NCBI RefSeq assembly: GCF_006716745.1
Contig: NZ_VFPP01000001.1
Span: forward strand, 6,583,386 to 6,647,385
Direction of reading: 5' to 3'
Origin: Saccharothrix saharensis
GTDB lineage: Bacteria; Actinomycetota; Actinomycetes; Mycobacteriales; Pseudonocardiaceae
DNA: 64,000 nt
In this document: positions 25,493-33,905 of the stretch, in pieces
How positions within the stretch are numbered: position 1 is the first letter of the stretch
Layout of the letters: each line of letters begins with the position of its first letter
The notes under the pieces: generated by a model
Databases searched by the model: none
The model's input: only the letters and a program-made list of their open reading frames with translations
What the model was told of the DNA's origin: nothing
Translations under genes and position numbers: made by a program

Positions 25493-28012
25493 ATGCTGCG
25501 CACGATCATCGCGGGTCTCAAGGCCCGCACCGCGCGGCTCGTGCTGTCCTCGGTGGCGATCGCCCTCGGCGTCGCCTTCGTGACCGGCACCCTGGTGCTC
25601 GGCGACGCCATGAACGCGAGCCTGCGCGACGAGTTCGCCAAGAGCGCGCGCAACGTCGACGTCTCCGTCACGGTGTCCGGCGAACCGTCCTCCGCCGAGG
25701 AAGTCCGGGGCATCACCCCCGAGACGCTGGCCAGGATCCGGCAGGCGCCGGGCGTCGCGGGCGCGGACCCGCGCGACTCGAACACCGTGCCGCTCGTCGC
25801 GGCCAACGGCAAGGCGAAGACCGCGTGGGCGGTGTCGCTGGCGAGCAACGAGAAGCTGCGCGAGTTCGACCTCGTGGACGGCCGCTACCCGGCCGGGGAC
25901 GACGAGATCGCGGTCGACCAGCGCACCGCCACCACGGCCAAGCTGACGATCGGCCAACCGGTCGTGCTGCTGGGCAAGGGGGACGTGCGGCACACGTACA
26001 CGCTCGTCGGCACGTACCAGCAGGGCACGAACCCGCTGTCGCTGTCCGGGTTCGACCACGTCGGGCTGACGCCGGAGGCGTTCCAGGCGCTGGAGCCGGA
26101 ACGGCCGCCGTACCAGGTGGTCGCCACCGCCGCGCCCGGCTTCACGCAGCAGCAGGTCGCCGACAACGTCCGCCAGGCCATCGGGGGCCAGGGCTACCGC
26201 ATCCAGACCGGCGACGAGCTGACGAAGGAGACCCTGGAACGGGTCGAGTCGCAGGCCGGTGAGTTCACCACGGTGCTGCTGGCGTTCGCGATCATCGCGC
26301 TCGTCGTCGCGGCCATGGTCATCTACAACACGTTCACCATCCTGGTCGCCCAGCGCACCCGCGAGCTGGCGCTGATGCGCTGCGTGGGCGCGAGCCGGGG
26401 CCAGGTGTTCCGGGGCGTGCTGGCCGAGGCGCTGGTGATGGGCCTGACCGCGTCGGTGATCGGCCTGTTCGGCGGCATCGGCGTGTCGGCCCTGCTGCAA
26501 CGGGTGATCTTCTCGTTCGACGGCGGTGAGGGGACCGTGCAGCTGCCGGTGACGGTGACGACGGTGCTCGCCGCGTTCGCCGTCGGCACGCTGATCACGG
26601 TGCTCGCCGCGGTGCTGCCCGCCCGCAAGGCGACCCGGGTCGCCCCGGTGGCCGCGCTGCGCAGCCAGCCCGACAGCGGCGAGGAGGTCTCGCGCACCGG
26701 CGTGCTGCGCGTGCTGACCGCCGTGCTGTTCGCGGTGGTCGGGGTCGGCGCGGTCGTGTTCGGGATGAACCTGGAGGACGAGGACGCCGCGATGTTCATC
26801 AGCGGCGCGGGGACGATGGCGCTGCTGGCCGCGGTGCTCGTGCTCGGCCCGCTGCTGGTCGGCCCGGTCAACCGGGTGCTCGGCGCCGTGCCGCGGGCGC
26901 TGCTCGGCGTGCCCGCCAAGCTCGCGTCCGCCAACGCGGGCCGCAACCCCAAGCGCACCGCCGCGACCACGGCGGCGTTGATGATCGGCGTGACGATCGT
27001 GTCGCTGGTGACCGTGGTCGCCAACAGCGCCAAGGAGACCGCCAACGCCGAGATCGACCAGCGGATGCCCGCCGACTACACGGTGACGTCCGCCGTCTAC
27101 GACCGGCCGCTGCCCAAGGAGCTGGCCGACGAGCTGGCCGCCGTGCCGGAGGTGGCGCGCGTCGCGCCGACCACGGTGATCTACGGCGAGCGCGGCTACT
27201 TCACCGGCGTGCCGCAGGACGCGATCGGCACCCTGTTCCGGCCCACCGCCACCAGCGGGTCGCTCGCCGACCTGCGCGAGGGCACCATCGCGGTGAACGC
27301 CGAGTACGCCAAGCGCGAGGGCGTGTCGGTCGGCTCCACGGTGACGCTCAAGGAGGGCGGGTCGAACGAGTCGCAGCAGCTCAAGGTGGTCGCGGTGGTC
27401 GAGGGGCAGCGGCTGTCCGACGGCATCATGACCGCGGAGACGGCGCAGCGCTTCCCCCGTGCCGCCGAGGGCTACGACAGCATCCTGGTCAAGCTGAAGG
27501 ACAGCGCGACCAACGGGCGCGCGGCGGTGGAGAAGGTCACCGACCCGTCGCCGCTGGCGCTGGTCGACAGCGCGGCGGAGACCAAGGAGCAGTTGAACAA
27601 GCAGCTCAACCAGGTGCTCGGGTTCATCTGGGCGCTGATCGGGCTGGCCGTGGTGATCGCGTTGTTCGGCATCGCCAACACGTTGACGCTGTCGGTGCTC
27701 GAGCGGACGCGGGAGTCGGCGTTGCTGCGGGCGCTGGGGCTGACGAAGGGCCAGCTGCGGCTGATGCTGGTGGTCGAGTCGGTGCTGATGGCGCTGATGG
27801 GGGCGGCGATCGGGCTGCTGCTCGGGATCGGGTTCGGCTGGGTGATCACGGAGGCGCTGTCGAACGACACGCTCTCGGTGGACCTGGTGGTGCCGTTCGG
27901 GCAGATCGGGGTGATGCTCGCGGGTGCCGTGGTGGCGGCTGTGGTGGCCGCCGCGCTGCCCGCGCGGCGGGCCGCTCGCACCTCGGTGGTCGCGGGGATG
28001 GCCGAGGCGTGA
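25493..28012 (+). CDS. ABC transporter permease, FtsX/MacB type
   Basis: An 839-residue permease with an N-terminal membrane helix (about 17-40), a large extracytoplasmic MacB-type domain, three helices forming the first FtsX unit (about 258-385), a second extracytoplasmic domain (about 510-690) and the second FtsX unit (about 700-830). This is the ten-helix duplicated layout common in actinobacteria (compare SalY/YknZ types). It forms a complex with the ATPase encoded just upstream. No two-component system adjoins the pair, so the common bacitracin-type resistance context is missing. Confidence 0.93.
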   Translation: MLRTIIAGLKARTARLVLSSVAIALGVAFVTGTLVLGDAMNASLRDEFAKSARNVDVSVTVSGEPSSAEEVRGITPETLARIRQAPGVAGADPRDSNTVPLVAANGKAKTAWAVSLASNEKLREFDLVDGRYPAGDDEIAVDQRTATTAKLTIGQPVVLLGKGDVRHTYTLVGTYQQGTNPLSLSGFDHVGLTPEAFQALEPERPPYQVVATAAPGFTQQQVADNVRQAIGGQGYRIQTGDELTKETLERVESQAGEFTTVLLAFAIIALVVAAMVIYNTFTILVAQRTRELALMRCVGASRGQVFRGVLAEALVMGLTASVIGLFGGIGVSALLQRVIFSFDGGEGTVQLPVTVTTVLAAFAVGTLITVLAAVLPARKATRVAPVAALRSQPDSGEEVSRTGVLRVLTAVLFAVVGVGAVVFGMNLEDEDAAMFISGAGTMALLAAVLVLGPLLVGPVNRVLGAVPRALLGVPAKLASANAGRNPKRTAATTAALMIGVTIVSLVTVVANSAKETANAEIDQRMPADYTVTSAVYDRPLPKELADELAAVPEVARVAPTTVIYGERGYFTGVPQDAIGTLFRPTATSGSLADLREGTIAVNAEYAKREGVSVGSTVTLKEGGSNESQQLKVVAVVEGQRLSDGIMTAETAQRFPRAAEGYDSILVKLKDSATNGRAAVEKVTDPSPLALVDSAAETKEQLNKQLNQVLGFIWALIGLAVVIALFGIANTLTLSVLERTRESALLRALGLTKGQLRLMLVVESVLMALMGAAIGLLLGIGFGWVITEALSNDTLSVDLVVPFGQIGVMLAGAVVAAVVAAALPARRAARTSVVAGMAEA

Positions 28013-28017
28013 GAGGG

Positions 28018-28064
28018 GCCCGGTGGCCCGGCTCTTCTTCGGGGGAGGAGCCGGGCCACCGGGC
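28018..28064. terminator. Strong terminator hairpin after ABC permease
   Basis: A perfect 17-bp stem (GCCCGGTGGCCCGGCTC with its complement) with a 13-base loop, starting 6 bases after the permease stop. Confidence 0.8.
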
Positions 28065-28150
28065 TTCACGCGTTCATCGGGGTGGCGGGGGTCACAGAAT
28101 TTCTTGCGAGCGCGCGTCACGTCCGGCCTCGGATCGCCTCTAACAGGGTG

Positions 28151-28183
28151 CGGGGTGGCCCGAGCGAGGGCCGGGCCACCCGG
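28151..28183. terminator. Second, related hairpin
   Basis: CGGGGTGGCCCG pairs with CGGGCCACCCGG (one mismatch). The right arm and flank (GGCCGGGCCACC) resemble the hairpin at 28018-28064, as if duplicated. It lies about 130 bases before the beta-glucoside operon promoter and may insulate it. Confidence 0.5.
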
Positions 28184-28279
28184 CCTCCCCCGTCTCACTT
28201 TCGGTGGATCCGCCATCACGGTCGGCGCACGAGAGCGCTTCAGATTGTTGCGGAACGATGTCGACCGGTCTTTCCCGGG

Positions 28280-28336
28280 TTGACAGTCGGTGCCTGGACT
28301 CACAAGTGTGAGAGCGCTCTCATGAGAGCGCTCTCA
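28280..28336 (+). promoter_or_regulatory. Promoter with two abutting LacI-family operators
   Basis: TTGACA at 28280-28285 is a consensus -35 element. Two identical palindromes TGAGAGCGCTCTCA occupy 28309-28322 and 28323-28336 with no gap. They are centred 14 bases apart and cover the expected -10/start region. They match the CebR class operator TGGGAGCGCTCCCA in form, with the CG-centred AGCGCT core. The repressor encoded at 33906-34937 is the natural candidate. The rest of 28065-28377 holds no gene that I can support. Confidence 0.82.
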
Positions 28337-28377
28337 CGGTGTCGGGTCGTACCCGGCGAGTGCGTCGAGGAGGACGG

Positions 28378-29661
28378 ATGAGCAGGACTCTGGCCGGTCG
28401 GGCCACGTCGATCACCGCGGTGGCCCTGGCGGCCACGCTGGTGGCGGCCTGCGGTGGCGGGGGAGGTGACGCGGGGGACGGCAAGATCAAGCTGTCGATC
28501 GGGATCTTCTCCGACTTCGGCTACACCGACCTGATCAAGGAGTACCAGGCGGCGCACCCGGACATCGAGGTCGAGCAGCGCACGGTCAAGATGGAGCAGC
28601 ACCACACCCAGCTCGCCACGCAGCTCGCGGGCGGCCGGGGCGCGGCGGACATCGTGGCCATCGAGGAAGGCAACATCACGCAGTTCCGCCAGTCCAAGGA
28701 CAAGTTCGTCAACCTCGCCGACCACGGGGCCAAGGAGCTGGAGGGCCAGTGGGCGGCCTGGAAGTGGAACCAGGGCACCGCCGACGGAGGCGACTTCGTA
28801 CTGGGCCTGGGCACGGACATGGGCAGCCTGGCGCTGTGCTACCGGCGTGACCTGTTCGAGGCGGCGGGGCTGCCCACCGACCGGGAGGCCGTCGGCGCGC
28901 TGTGGCCGACCTGGGACGCGTACCTGGAGGTCGCGGACACCTTCAGCCGGAAGACGCCGAACGTGAAGTTCGTCGACACGGCCCAGAACGTCTACAAGGC
29001 GATCCTCGACCAGACCGAGGAGGGCTACTTCGCCAAGGCCGACGACTCGTTCATCGGCGACAAGAACGACAAGGTGGAGCAGGCCTTCACGCTCGCCGCG
29101 AGCCTGGGCGAGAAGAAGCAGACCGGCGCGCTGGCCCCGTTCAGCCAGGACTGGAACGTCGCGCTCAAGCAGGCGTCCTTCGCCACCACCACGTGCCCGG
29201 CCTGGGCGCTCGCGCTGATCAAGGCCGGCGCGGGTGACGAGGCGGCGGGCAAGTGGGACGTGGCCGCCGCGCCCGGTGGCGGCGGCAACTGGGGCGGGTC
29301 GTTCCTGGCCGTGCCCAAGCAGACCGAGCACCCGAAGGAAGCCTACGAGCTGGCCAAGTGGTTGACCGCGCCGGAGCAGCAGAAGCGGATCTTCAAGGAG
29401 ACCGGCAACCTGCCCAGCGAGCCCGCCGCGTACAAGGACCCCGAGGTCACCGCGACGACCAACGAGTACTTCAACGGCGCGCCCGTCGGCCGGATCTTCG
29501 GCGACTCGGCCGAGAGCCTCAAGCCCACCTACCGCGGCACCAAGGACTCCAAGGTGACCCCGGTCTTCAACAACGCCCTGTCGCGCGTGGAGACCGGCAA
29601 GCAGTCCACCGCGGAGGCGTTCGACCAGGCCGTCCGGGAAGCGCGGGACGCCGCCAAGTGA
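28378..29661 (+). CDS. Sugar ABC transporter substrate-binding lipoprotein (CebE-like)
   Basis: A 427-residue exported lipoprotein. The signal peptide ends in lipobox LVAAC with the acylated Cys at residue 25. The rest is a family 1 extracellular solute-binding protein (IKLSIGIFSDFG at the N-terminus, FLAVPKQTEHPKEAYELAKW late). It binds a sugar at the membrane surface and hands it to the two permeases encoded next. ATG 28378 has GAGGAGGA upstream; longer in-frame starts exist but would spoil the signal peptide. The beta-glucosidase downstream points to cellobiose or another beta-glucoside as substrate. Confidence 0.92.
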   Translation: MSRTLAGRATSITAVALAATLVAACGGGGGDAGDGKIKLSIGIFSDFGYTDLIKEYQAAHPDIEVEQRTVKMEQHHTQLATQLAGGRGAADIVAIEEGNITQFRQSKDKFVNLADHGAKELEGQWAAWKWNQGTADGGDFVLGLGTDMGSLALCYRRDLFEAAGLPTDREAVGALWPTWDAYLEVADTFSRKTPNVKFVDTAQNVYKAILDQTEEGYFAKADDSFIGDKNDKVEQAFTLAASLGEKKQTGALAPFSQDWNVALKQASFATTTCPAWALALIKAGAGDEAAGKWDVAAAPGGGGNWGGSFLAVPKQTEHPKEAYELAKWLTAPEQQKRIFKETGNLPSEPAAYKDPEVTATTNEYFNGAPVGRIFGDSAESLKPTYRGTKDSKVTPVFNNALSRVETGKQSTAEAFDQAVREARDAAK

Positions 29662-30641
29662 CGGTCGCACCGGAACGGGCGACGGCGGGGCGGGGCACGA
29701 CGCCCGCCCCGCCGTCGGCGCAGCGCCTGTCGTGGCGGGACAAGCTCGGCCGGCTCGACACGAAGTACACGCCGTACCTGGTCATCGCGCCGTTCTTCGT
29801 GGTGTTCGGGATCTTCGGCCTCTACCCGCTGCTCTACACCGCCTGGGTGTCGCTGCACGACTGGCAGCTCATCGACGGCGACCAGGGCTTCACCGGCCTG
29901 GCCAACTACACCGCGCTGCTGTCCGACGGGAACTTCTGGAACGCGCTGGGCAACACCGTCAGCCTGTTCCTGCTCTCCACGGTCCCGCAGCTGTTCGCCG
30001 CGCTCGGCCTGGCCACCCTGCTGGACCGCGGCCTGCGCGGCCGGGCGTTCTGGCGGGCGGGGGTGCTGCTGCCCAACGTCATCTCGGTGGCGGCGGTGGC
30101 GCTGGTGTTCGCGCAGTTGTTCGGCCGCGACTTCGGCATCGTCAACGCCCTGCTCGGCTTCGTCGGGATCGACCCGGTGGACTGGCGCGCGGAGACGTGG
30201 GCCTCGCACCTGGCGATCAGCTCGATGGTGATGTGGCGCTGGACGGGTTACAACGCGCTGATCTACCTGGCCGCGATGCAGTCGGTGCCCAAGGACATGT
30301 ACGAGTCGGCCATGCTGGACGGCGCCTCGCGCCGGCGGGTGTTCTGGTCGATCACCGTGCCGAGCATCCGGCCGACGATCCTGTTCACCGTCATCGTGTC
30401 GACCATCGGCGGCATGCAGCTGTTCGTGGAGCCGCAGCTGTTCGACCCGGGCGGCACGGCCACCGGCACCGGCGGCGACGACCGGCAGTTCCAGACCCTG
30501 GTGATGTACCTGTACGAGAAGGGCTTCCGGTTGTTCGACGCGGGCTACTCCTCGGCCATCGCGTGGGTGTTGTTCCTGGTGATCCTGGTGGTCGCGGTCG
30601 TGAACTTCGCGGTGGCGCGGCGCATCGCGTCGAAGGGGTGA
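29658..30641 (+). CDS. Sugar ABC transporter permease (CebF-like)
   Basis: A 327-residue permease with six membrane helices and the cytoplasmic EAA-type loop (YESAMLDGASRRRVFWSITV), which contacts the ATPase. The MalF-type N-terminal helix is present (YLVIAPFFVVFGIFGLYPLL). GTG 29658 overlaps the solute-binding gene stop by 4 bases (GTGA), so the two are translationally coupled. No ATPase gene is in the operon. As in Streptomyces, a shared MsiK-type ATPase encoded elsewhere is presumably used. Confidence 0.92.
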   Translation: MTVAPERATAGRGTTPAPPSAQRLSWRDKLGRLDTKYTPYLVIAPFFVVFGIFGLYPLLYTAWVSLHDWQLIDGDQGFTGLANYTALLSDGNFWNALGNTVSLFLLSTVPQLFAALGLATLLDRGLRGRAFWRAGVLLPNVISVAAVALVFAQLFGRDFGIVNALLGFVGIDPVDWRAETWASHLAISSMVMWRWTGYNALIYLAAMQSVPKDMYESAMLDGASRRRVFWSITVPSIRPTILFTVIVSTIGGMQLFVEPQLFDPGGTATGTGGDDRQFQTLVMYLYEKGFRLFDAGYSSAIAWVLFLVILVVAVVNFAVARRIASKG

Positions 30642-30646
30642 GGCCG

Positions 30647-31480
30647 GTGGGCACGAAACGTCTCACGCGCTCGGGACCGGTCGCGTACGCGGTGCTGGTG
30701 GTTGTGCTGCTCGCGTCGGTGTTCCCGCTGTACTACTCGTTCCTCATCGCGAGCAAGGACAACTCCGCGCTGGGCGACGCGGTGCCGTCGCTGGTGCCCG
30801 GCGGGAACCTGTTCGACAACCTGACCAGGGTGTTCGACACCGTCGACTTCTGGCTCGCCATGCAGAACTCGCTGGTGGTGGCGGGCACGGTGGCGATCAG
30901 CAACGTGGTGCTGGGCACGCTGGCGGGGTTCGCGTTCGCCCGGCTGCGGTTCCGGGGCGGCAACGCGCTGTTCCTCGTCGTGGTCGGCACCTCGATGGTG
31001 CCCACGCAGCTCGGCGTCATCCCGCTCTACATGCTGATGTCGGACCTGGACTGGTACGGCACGCTCCAAGCGGTCATCGTGCCCGCGCTGATCGGCGCGT
31101 TCTCGGTGTTCTGGATGCGGCAGGCGTGCGAGGAGTCGGTGCCGTACGAGCTGGTCGAGGCGGCACGGGTGGACGGCTGCTCGGTGCTCAAGACGTTCTG
31201 GCACGTCGCGTTCCCGGCGGTGCGGCCCCAGGCGGCGGTGATGGGCATGTTCACGTTCATGACCGCCTGGAACGACTTCTTCTGGCCGCTGATCGTGCTG
31301 GACCCCAACGACAGCCCCACGGTGCAGGTGGCATTGTCGACGTTGGCCAGCGGTTACTACACGGACTACTCGCTGATGCTCTCCGGCGCGTCGCTCGCGG
31401 TGCTGCCGGTGGTCGCGATCTTCATCCTGCTGGCGCGGCAGATCGTCGGCGGGATCATGCAGGGCGCTGTGAAGGGGTGA
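30647..31480 (+). CDS. Sugar ABC transporter permease (CebG-like)
   Basis: A 277-residue MalG-type permease with six membrane helices and a strong EAA loop (ELVEAARVDGCSVLKTFWHV). GTG 30647 lies 5 bases after the first permease stop and opens MGTKRLTRSGPVAYAVL, a good cytoplasmic N-terminus before helix 1. It forms the channel with the preceding permease. Position between the permease and the beta-glucosidase fits the cebE-F-G-bglC order. Confidence 0.92.
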   Translation: MGTKRLTRSGPVAYAVLVVVLLASVFPLYYSFLIASKDNSALGDAVPSLVPGGNLFDNLTRVFDTVDFWLAMQNSLVVAGTVAISNVVLGTLAGFAFARLRFRGGNALFLVVVGTSMVPTQLGVIPLYMLMSDLDWYGTLQAVIVPALIGAFSVFWMRQACEESVPYELVEAARVDGCSVLKTFWHVAFPAVRPQAAVMGMFTFMTAWNDFFWPLIVLDPNDSPTVQVALSTLASGYYTDYSLMLSGASLAVLPVVAIFILLARQIVGGIMQGAVKG

Positions 31481-31488
31481 GCTCGTAG

Positions 31489-32910
31489 ATGACGACAACC
31501 GACCCGGACACCGAGGTCGGGCGGGACCTGTTGCGCTTCCCACCGGATTTCCTGTGGGGTGCGGCGACGGCGTCCTTCCAGATCGAGGGGGCGACCGGGG
31601 TGGACGGGCGCGGTCCGTCCATCTGGGACACGTTCGCGACCAGGCCGGGCGCGGTGCTCGGCGGTGACACCGGTGAGCCGGCGTGCGACCACTACCACCG
31701 CTACGCCTCCGACGTGGAGCTGATGGCGGAGCTGGGGCTGGGCGCGTACCGGTTCTCGGTGGCCTGGCCGCGCATCCAGCCGCTCGGCGCGGGCCCCGTG
31801 GAGCCCAGGGGTCTGGCGTTCTACGACCGGCTGGTGGACGAGGTCCTGGGCCGGGGCATCCAGCCGGTGGCCACGCTGTACCACTGGGACCTGCCGCAGG
31901 CGCTGGAGGACCGCGGCGGGTGGCGCGACCGCGACACCGCCCACCGGTTCGCCGAGTACGCGGCGCTGGTGCACGAGCGCCTGGGCGACCGCGTCACGAC
32001 GTGGACGACGCTGAACGAACCGTGGTGCTCGGCGTTCCTCGGGTACGCCAACGGCGTCCACGCGCCGGGCGTGGTCGACCCGAAGGCGTCGCTGGAAGCC
32101 GCGCACCACCTCCTGCTCGGGCACGGCCTGGCGACGCGGGCCCTGCGCGCGCAGGCGCCCGCCGACCACCGGTTCTCCATCGTGCTCAACTTCTGCGCGG
32201 TGGTGGCGGAGGACGACGAGGCGTCGCGGGAGGCGGCGCGCAAGGTCGACGGCCTGCAGAACCGGCTGTTCCTCGACCCGCTGGCCGGCCGCGGCTACCC
32301 GGCGGACGTCGTCGAGGACACGGCCTGGCTGGGCGACTGGACGGCCGTCGTGCGCGACGGCGACCTGGACGCGATCGCCACGCCGATCGACTGGATGGGC
32401 GTGAACTACTACAGCCCGACCCGGGTCGCCGCCGCGGCCGACCCCCTGGTGGTCACCGGCGGCCCGTTCCCGGGGCTGCGCGGCGTGGAGTTCCTGCCGC
32501 CGCGCGGCGAGGTGACCGGCATGGGCTGGGAGGTCGACGCGACCGGGCTCACCGGGCTGCTGCGCCGCCTCCAGCGCGACGTCGGCGTGCCGCTGGTGGT
32601 CACCGAGAACGGCTCGGCGTTCCCCGACGTGGTCGAGGACGGTCGGGTGGAGGACGAGGCCAGGACCCGGTACCTGGTCGACCACCTGCGCGCGGCGCAC
32701 GCGGCCATCGCCGCGGGCGTGGACCTGCGCGGGTACTTCGCGTGGTCGCTGCTGGACAACTTCGAGTGGGCGGAGGGGTACAGCCAGCGGTTCGGCATCG
32801 TGCACGTCGACTACGACACCCAGGTGCGCACGGTGAAGCGGAGCGGCCGGACGCTGGCCCGGGTGATCGGCGCCAACGCCGTCCCGGTCGACGGCTACGA
32901 CCTGGGGTGA
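31489..32910 (+). CDS. GH1 family beta-glucosidase (BglC-like)
   Basis: A 473-residue intracellular retaining beta-glucosidase. The GH1 N-terminal signature is FLWGAATASFQIEGA. The acid/base is E177 in TLNEPWC and the nucleophile E373 in VTENGSAF. The C-terminal YFAWSLLDNFEWAEGY is intact. There is no signal peptide, so it should cleave sugars imported by the three-gene transporter just upstream (8-base gap, same operon). Cellobiose or other short beta-glucosides are the likely substrates. The 3' end overlaps the convergent hydrolase gene by 16 bases. Confidence 0.95.
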   Translation: MTTTDPDTEVGRDLLRFPPDFLWGAATASFQIEGATGVDGRGPSIWDTFATRPGAVLGGDTGEPACDHYHRYASDVELMAELGLGAYRFSVAWPRIQPLGAGPVEPRGLAFYDRLVDEVLGRGIQPVATLYHWDLPQALEDRGGWRDRDTAHRFAEYAALVHERLGDRVTTWTTLNEPWCSAFLGYANGVHAPGVVDPKASLEAAHHLLLGHGLATRALRAQAPADHRFSIVLNFCAVVAEDDEASREAARKVDGLQNRLFLDPLAGRGYPADVVEDTAWLGDWTAVVRDGDLDAIATPIDWMGVNYYSPTRVAAAADPLVVTGGPFPGLRGVEFLPPRGEVTGMGWEVDATGLTGLLRRLQRDVGVPLVVTENGSAFPDVVEDGRVEDEARTRYLVDHLRAAHAAIAAGVDLRGYFAWSLLDNFEWAEGYSQRFGIVHVDYDTQVRTVKRSGRTLARVIGANAVPVDGYDLG

Positions 32911-33857
32911 CCGGTCGGTCGTGACCGGTCGGACGGGGGCCGCATGTCGCCGCGGCGGCCCCCGCCCGACGCCCGCACCACCGAGGCCATCACGTCGTGC
33001 CGCACGAGCAGACCGACGATGTGCCCTTCGCCCTCGACGTAGGTGACCGCGGTGCACGTGCGGATCTCGGCCACGACCCGGCGCGCGATGGCCACCGGCA
33101 CGTTGGTGTCCGCCGTGCCGTGCCACACCTCGACCGGCGACGTGATGTCGGCCAGCGCGAAGCCCCACGGCCGGGCGATCATCGCGAGTTCCTGCGCCGC
33201 CGCGCGCCCGCCGTCGCGCAACGCCGCCGCGGCCGCGGCCGTCAGCCACCCGGTGTCGATCCGCGCGAGCGCGCGGCGGTCGGCCTCGGAGGCCTGCTCC
33301 ACCAACGACCGTTCCCACCGCCGCGCCTTGGTGGGGTTGTTCATCATCCGGCTGAGCAGCAGCGTCTGCGCCCGGAGCAGCCACGGCGCGCGCTGCGCCA
33401 TCATGATCAACCGCCGGTTGACCGGCTGCATCCCCTCCCGCACCCACTTCTCGTGCGCCGGACCCATGGCGGCCAGCAAGATCGTGGTGGTCAGGCGGTC
33501 GGGCAGGGCGTGCGCGAGCACCGCCGCGTGCGGTCCGCCACCGGACTCGCCGACGGAGGCGAACCGGTCCAGCCCGAGCTCGTCGGCCAGGTGGGCGATG
33601 TCGTCGGCGTACCGGAGCAGGGAGCGGCGCGGGTCGAAGTCCGAGGCGCCCGCGCCCGGCTTGTCGATCGAGATCCAGCGCACGCCCGCCTCGCGCGCGG
33701 CGTCGTCGTAGACCCCGCCGAGCAGCCCGGACGCGGGCCACCCCGGCGTGTAGAGGCAGGGCACGCCCGCCGGATCGCCGAACTCGTAGTACGCCAGCCG
33801 TCGTCCGTCGGGCAGGGTCACCGTCCGCGCGGGCACGTCCTCCATGACCTCGATCAT
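32895..33857 (-). CDS. Alpha/beta hydrolase
   Basis: A 320-residue alpha/beta-fold hydrolase. The nucleophile elbow is GESGGGP (S105). The acid is probably in WHGTADTNVPV and the general base His in EGEGHIVGLL. The N-terminal half has the usual oxyanion region (LYTPGWPASG). It lacks a signal peptide. The substrate cannot be predicted. It is convergent with the GH1 gene, overlapping it by 16 bases, and lies 48 bases upstream of the LacI gene start-to-stop interval on the same strand, so its link to sugar use is uncertain. Confidence 0.85.
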   Translation of the reverse strand: MIEVMEDVPARTVTLPDGRRLAYYEFGDPAGVPCLYTPGWPASGLLGGVYDDAAREAGVRWISIDKPGAGASDFDPRRSLLRYADDIAHLADELGLDRFASVGESGGGPHAAVLAHALPDRLTTTILLAAMGPAHEKWVREGMQPVNRRLIMMAQRAPWLLRAQTLLLSRMMNNPTKARRWERSLVEQASEADRRALARIDTGWLTAAAAAALRDGGRAAAQELAMIARPWGFALADITSPVEVWHGTADTNVPVAIARRVVAEIRTCTAVTYVEGEGHIVGLLVRHDVMASVVRASGGGRRGDMRPPSDRSRPTGHPRS

Positions 33858-33905
33858 GCGCGATCCCGGGCCCGGTGTGACCGGGCGTTCACGCTCGGCG
33901 AAGAC

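Noticed and set aside
25469-28303. A 944-codon minus-strand frame opposite the ABC permease
   Set aside because: Low-complexity His/Arg/Gln shadow of a well-supported FtsX-type permease.
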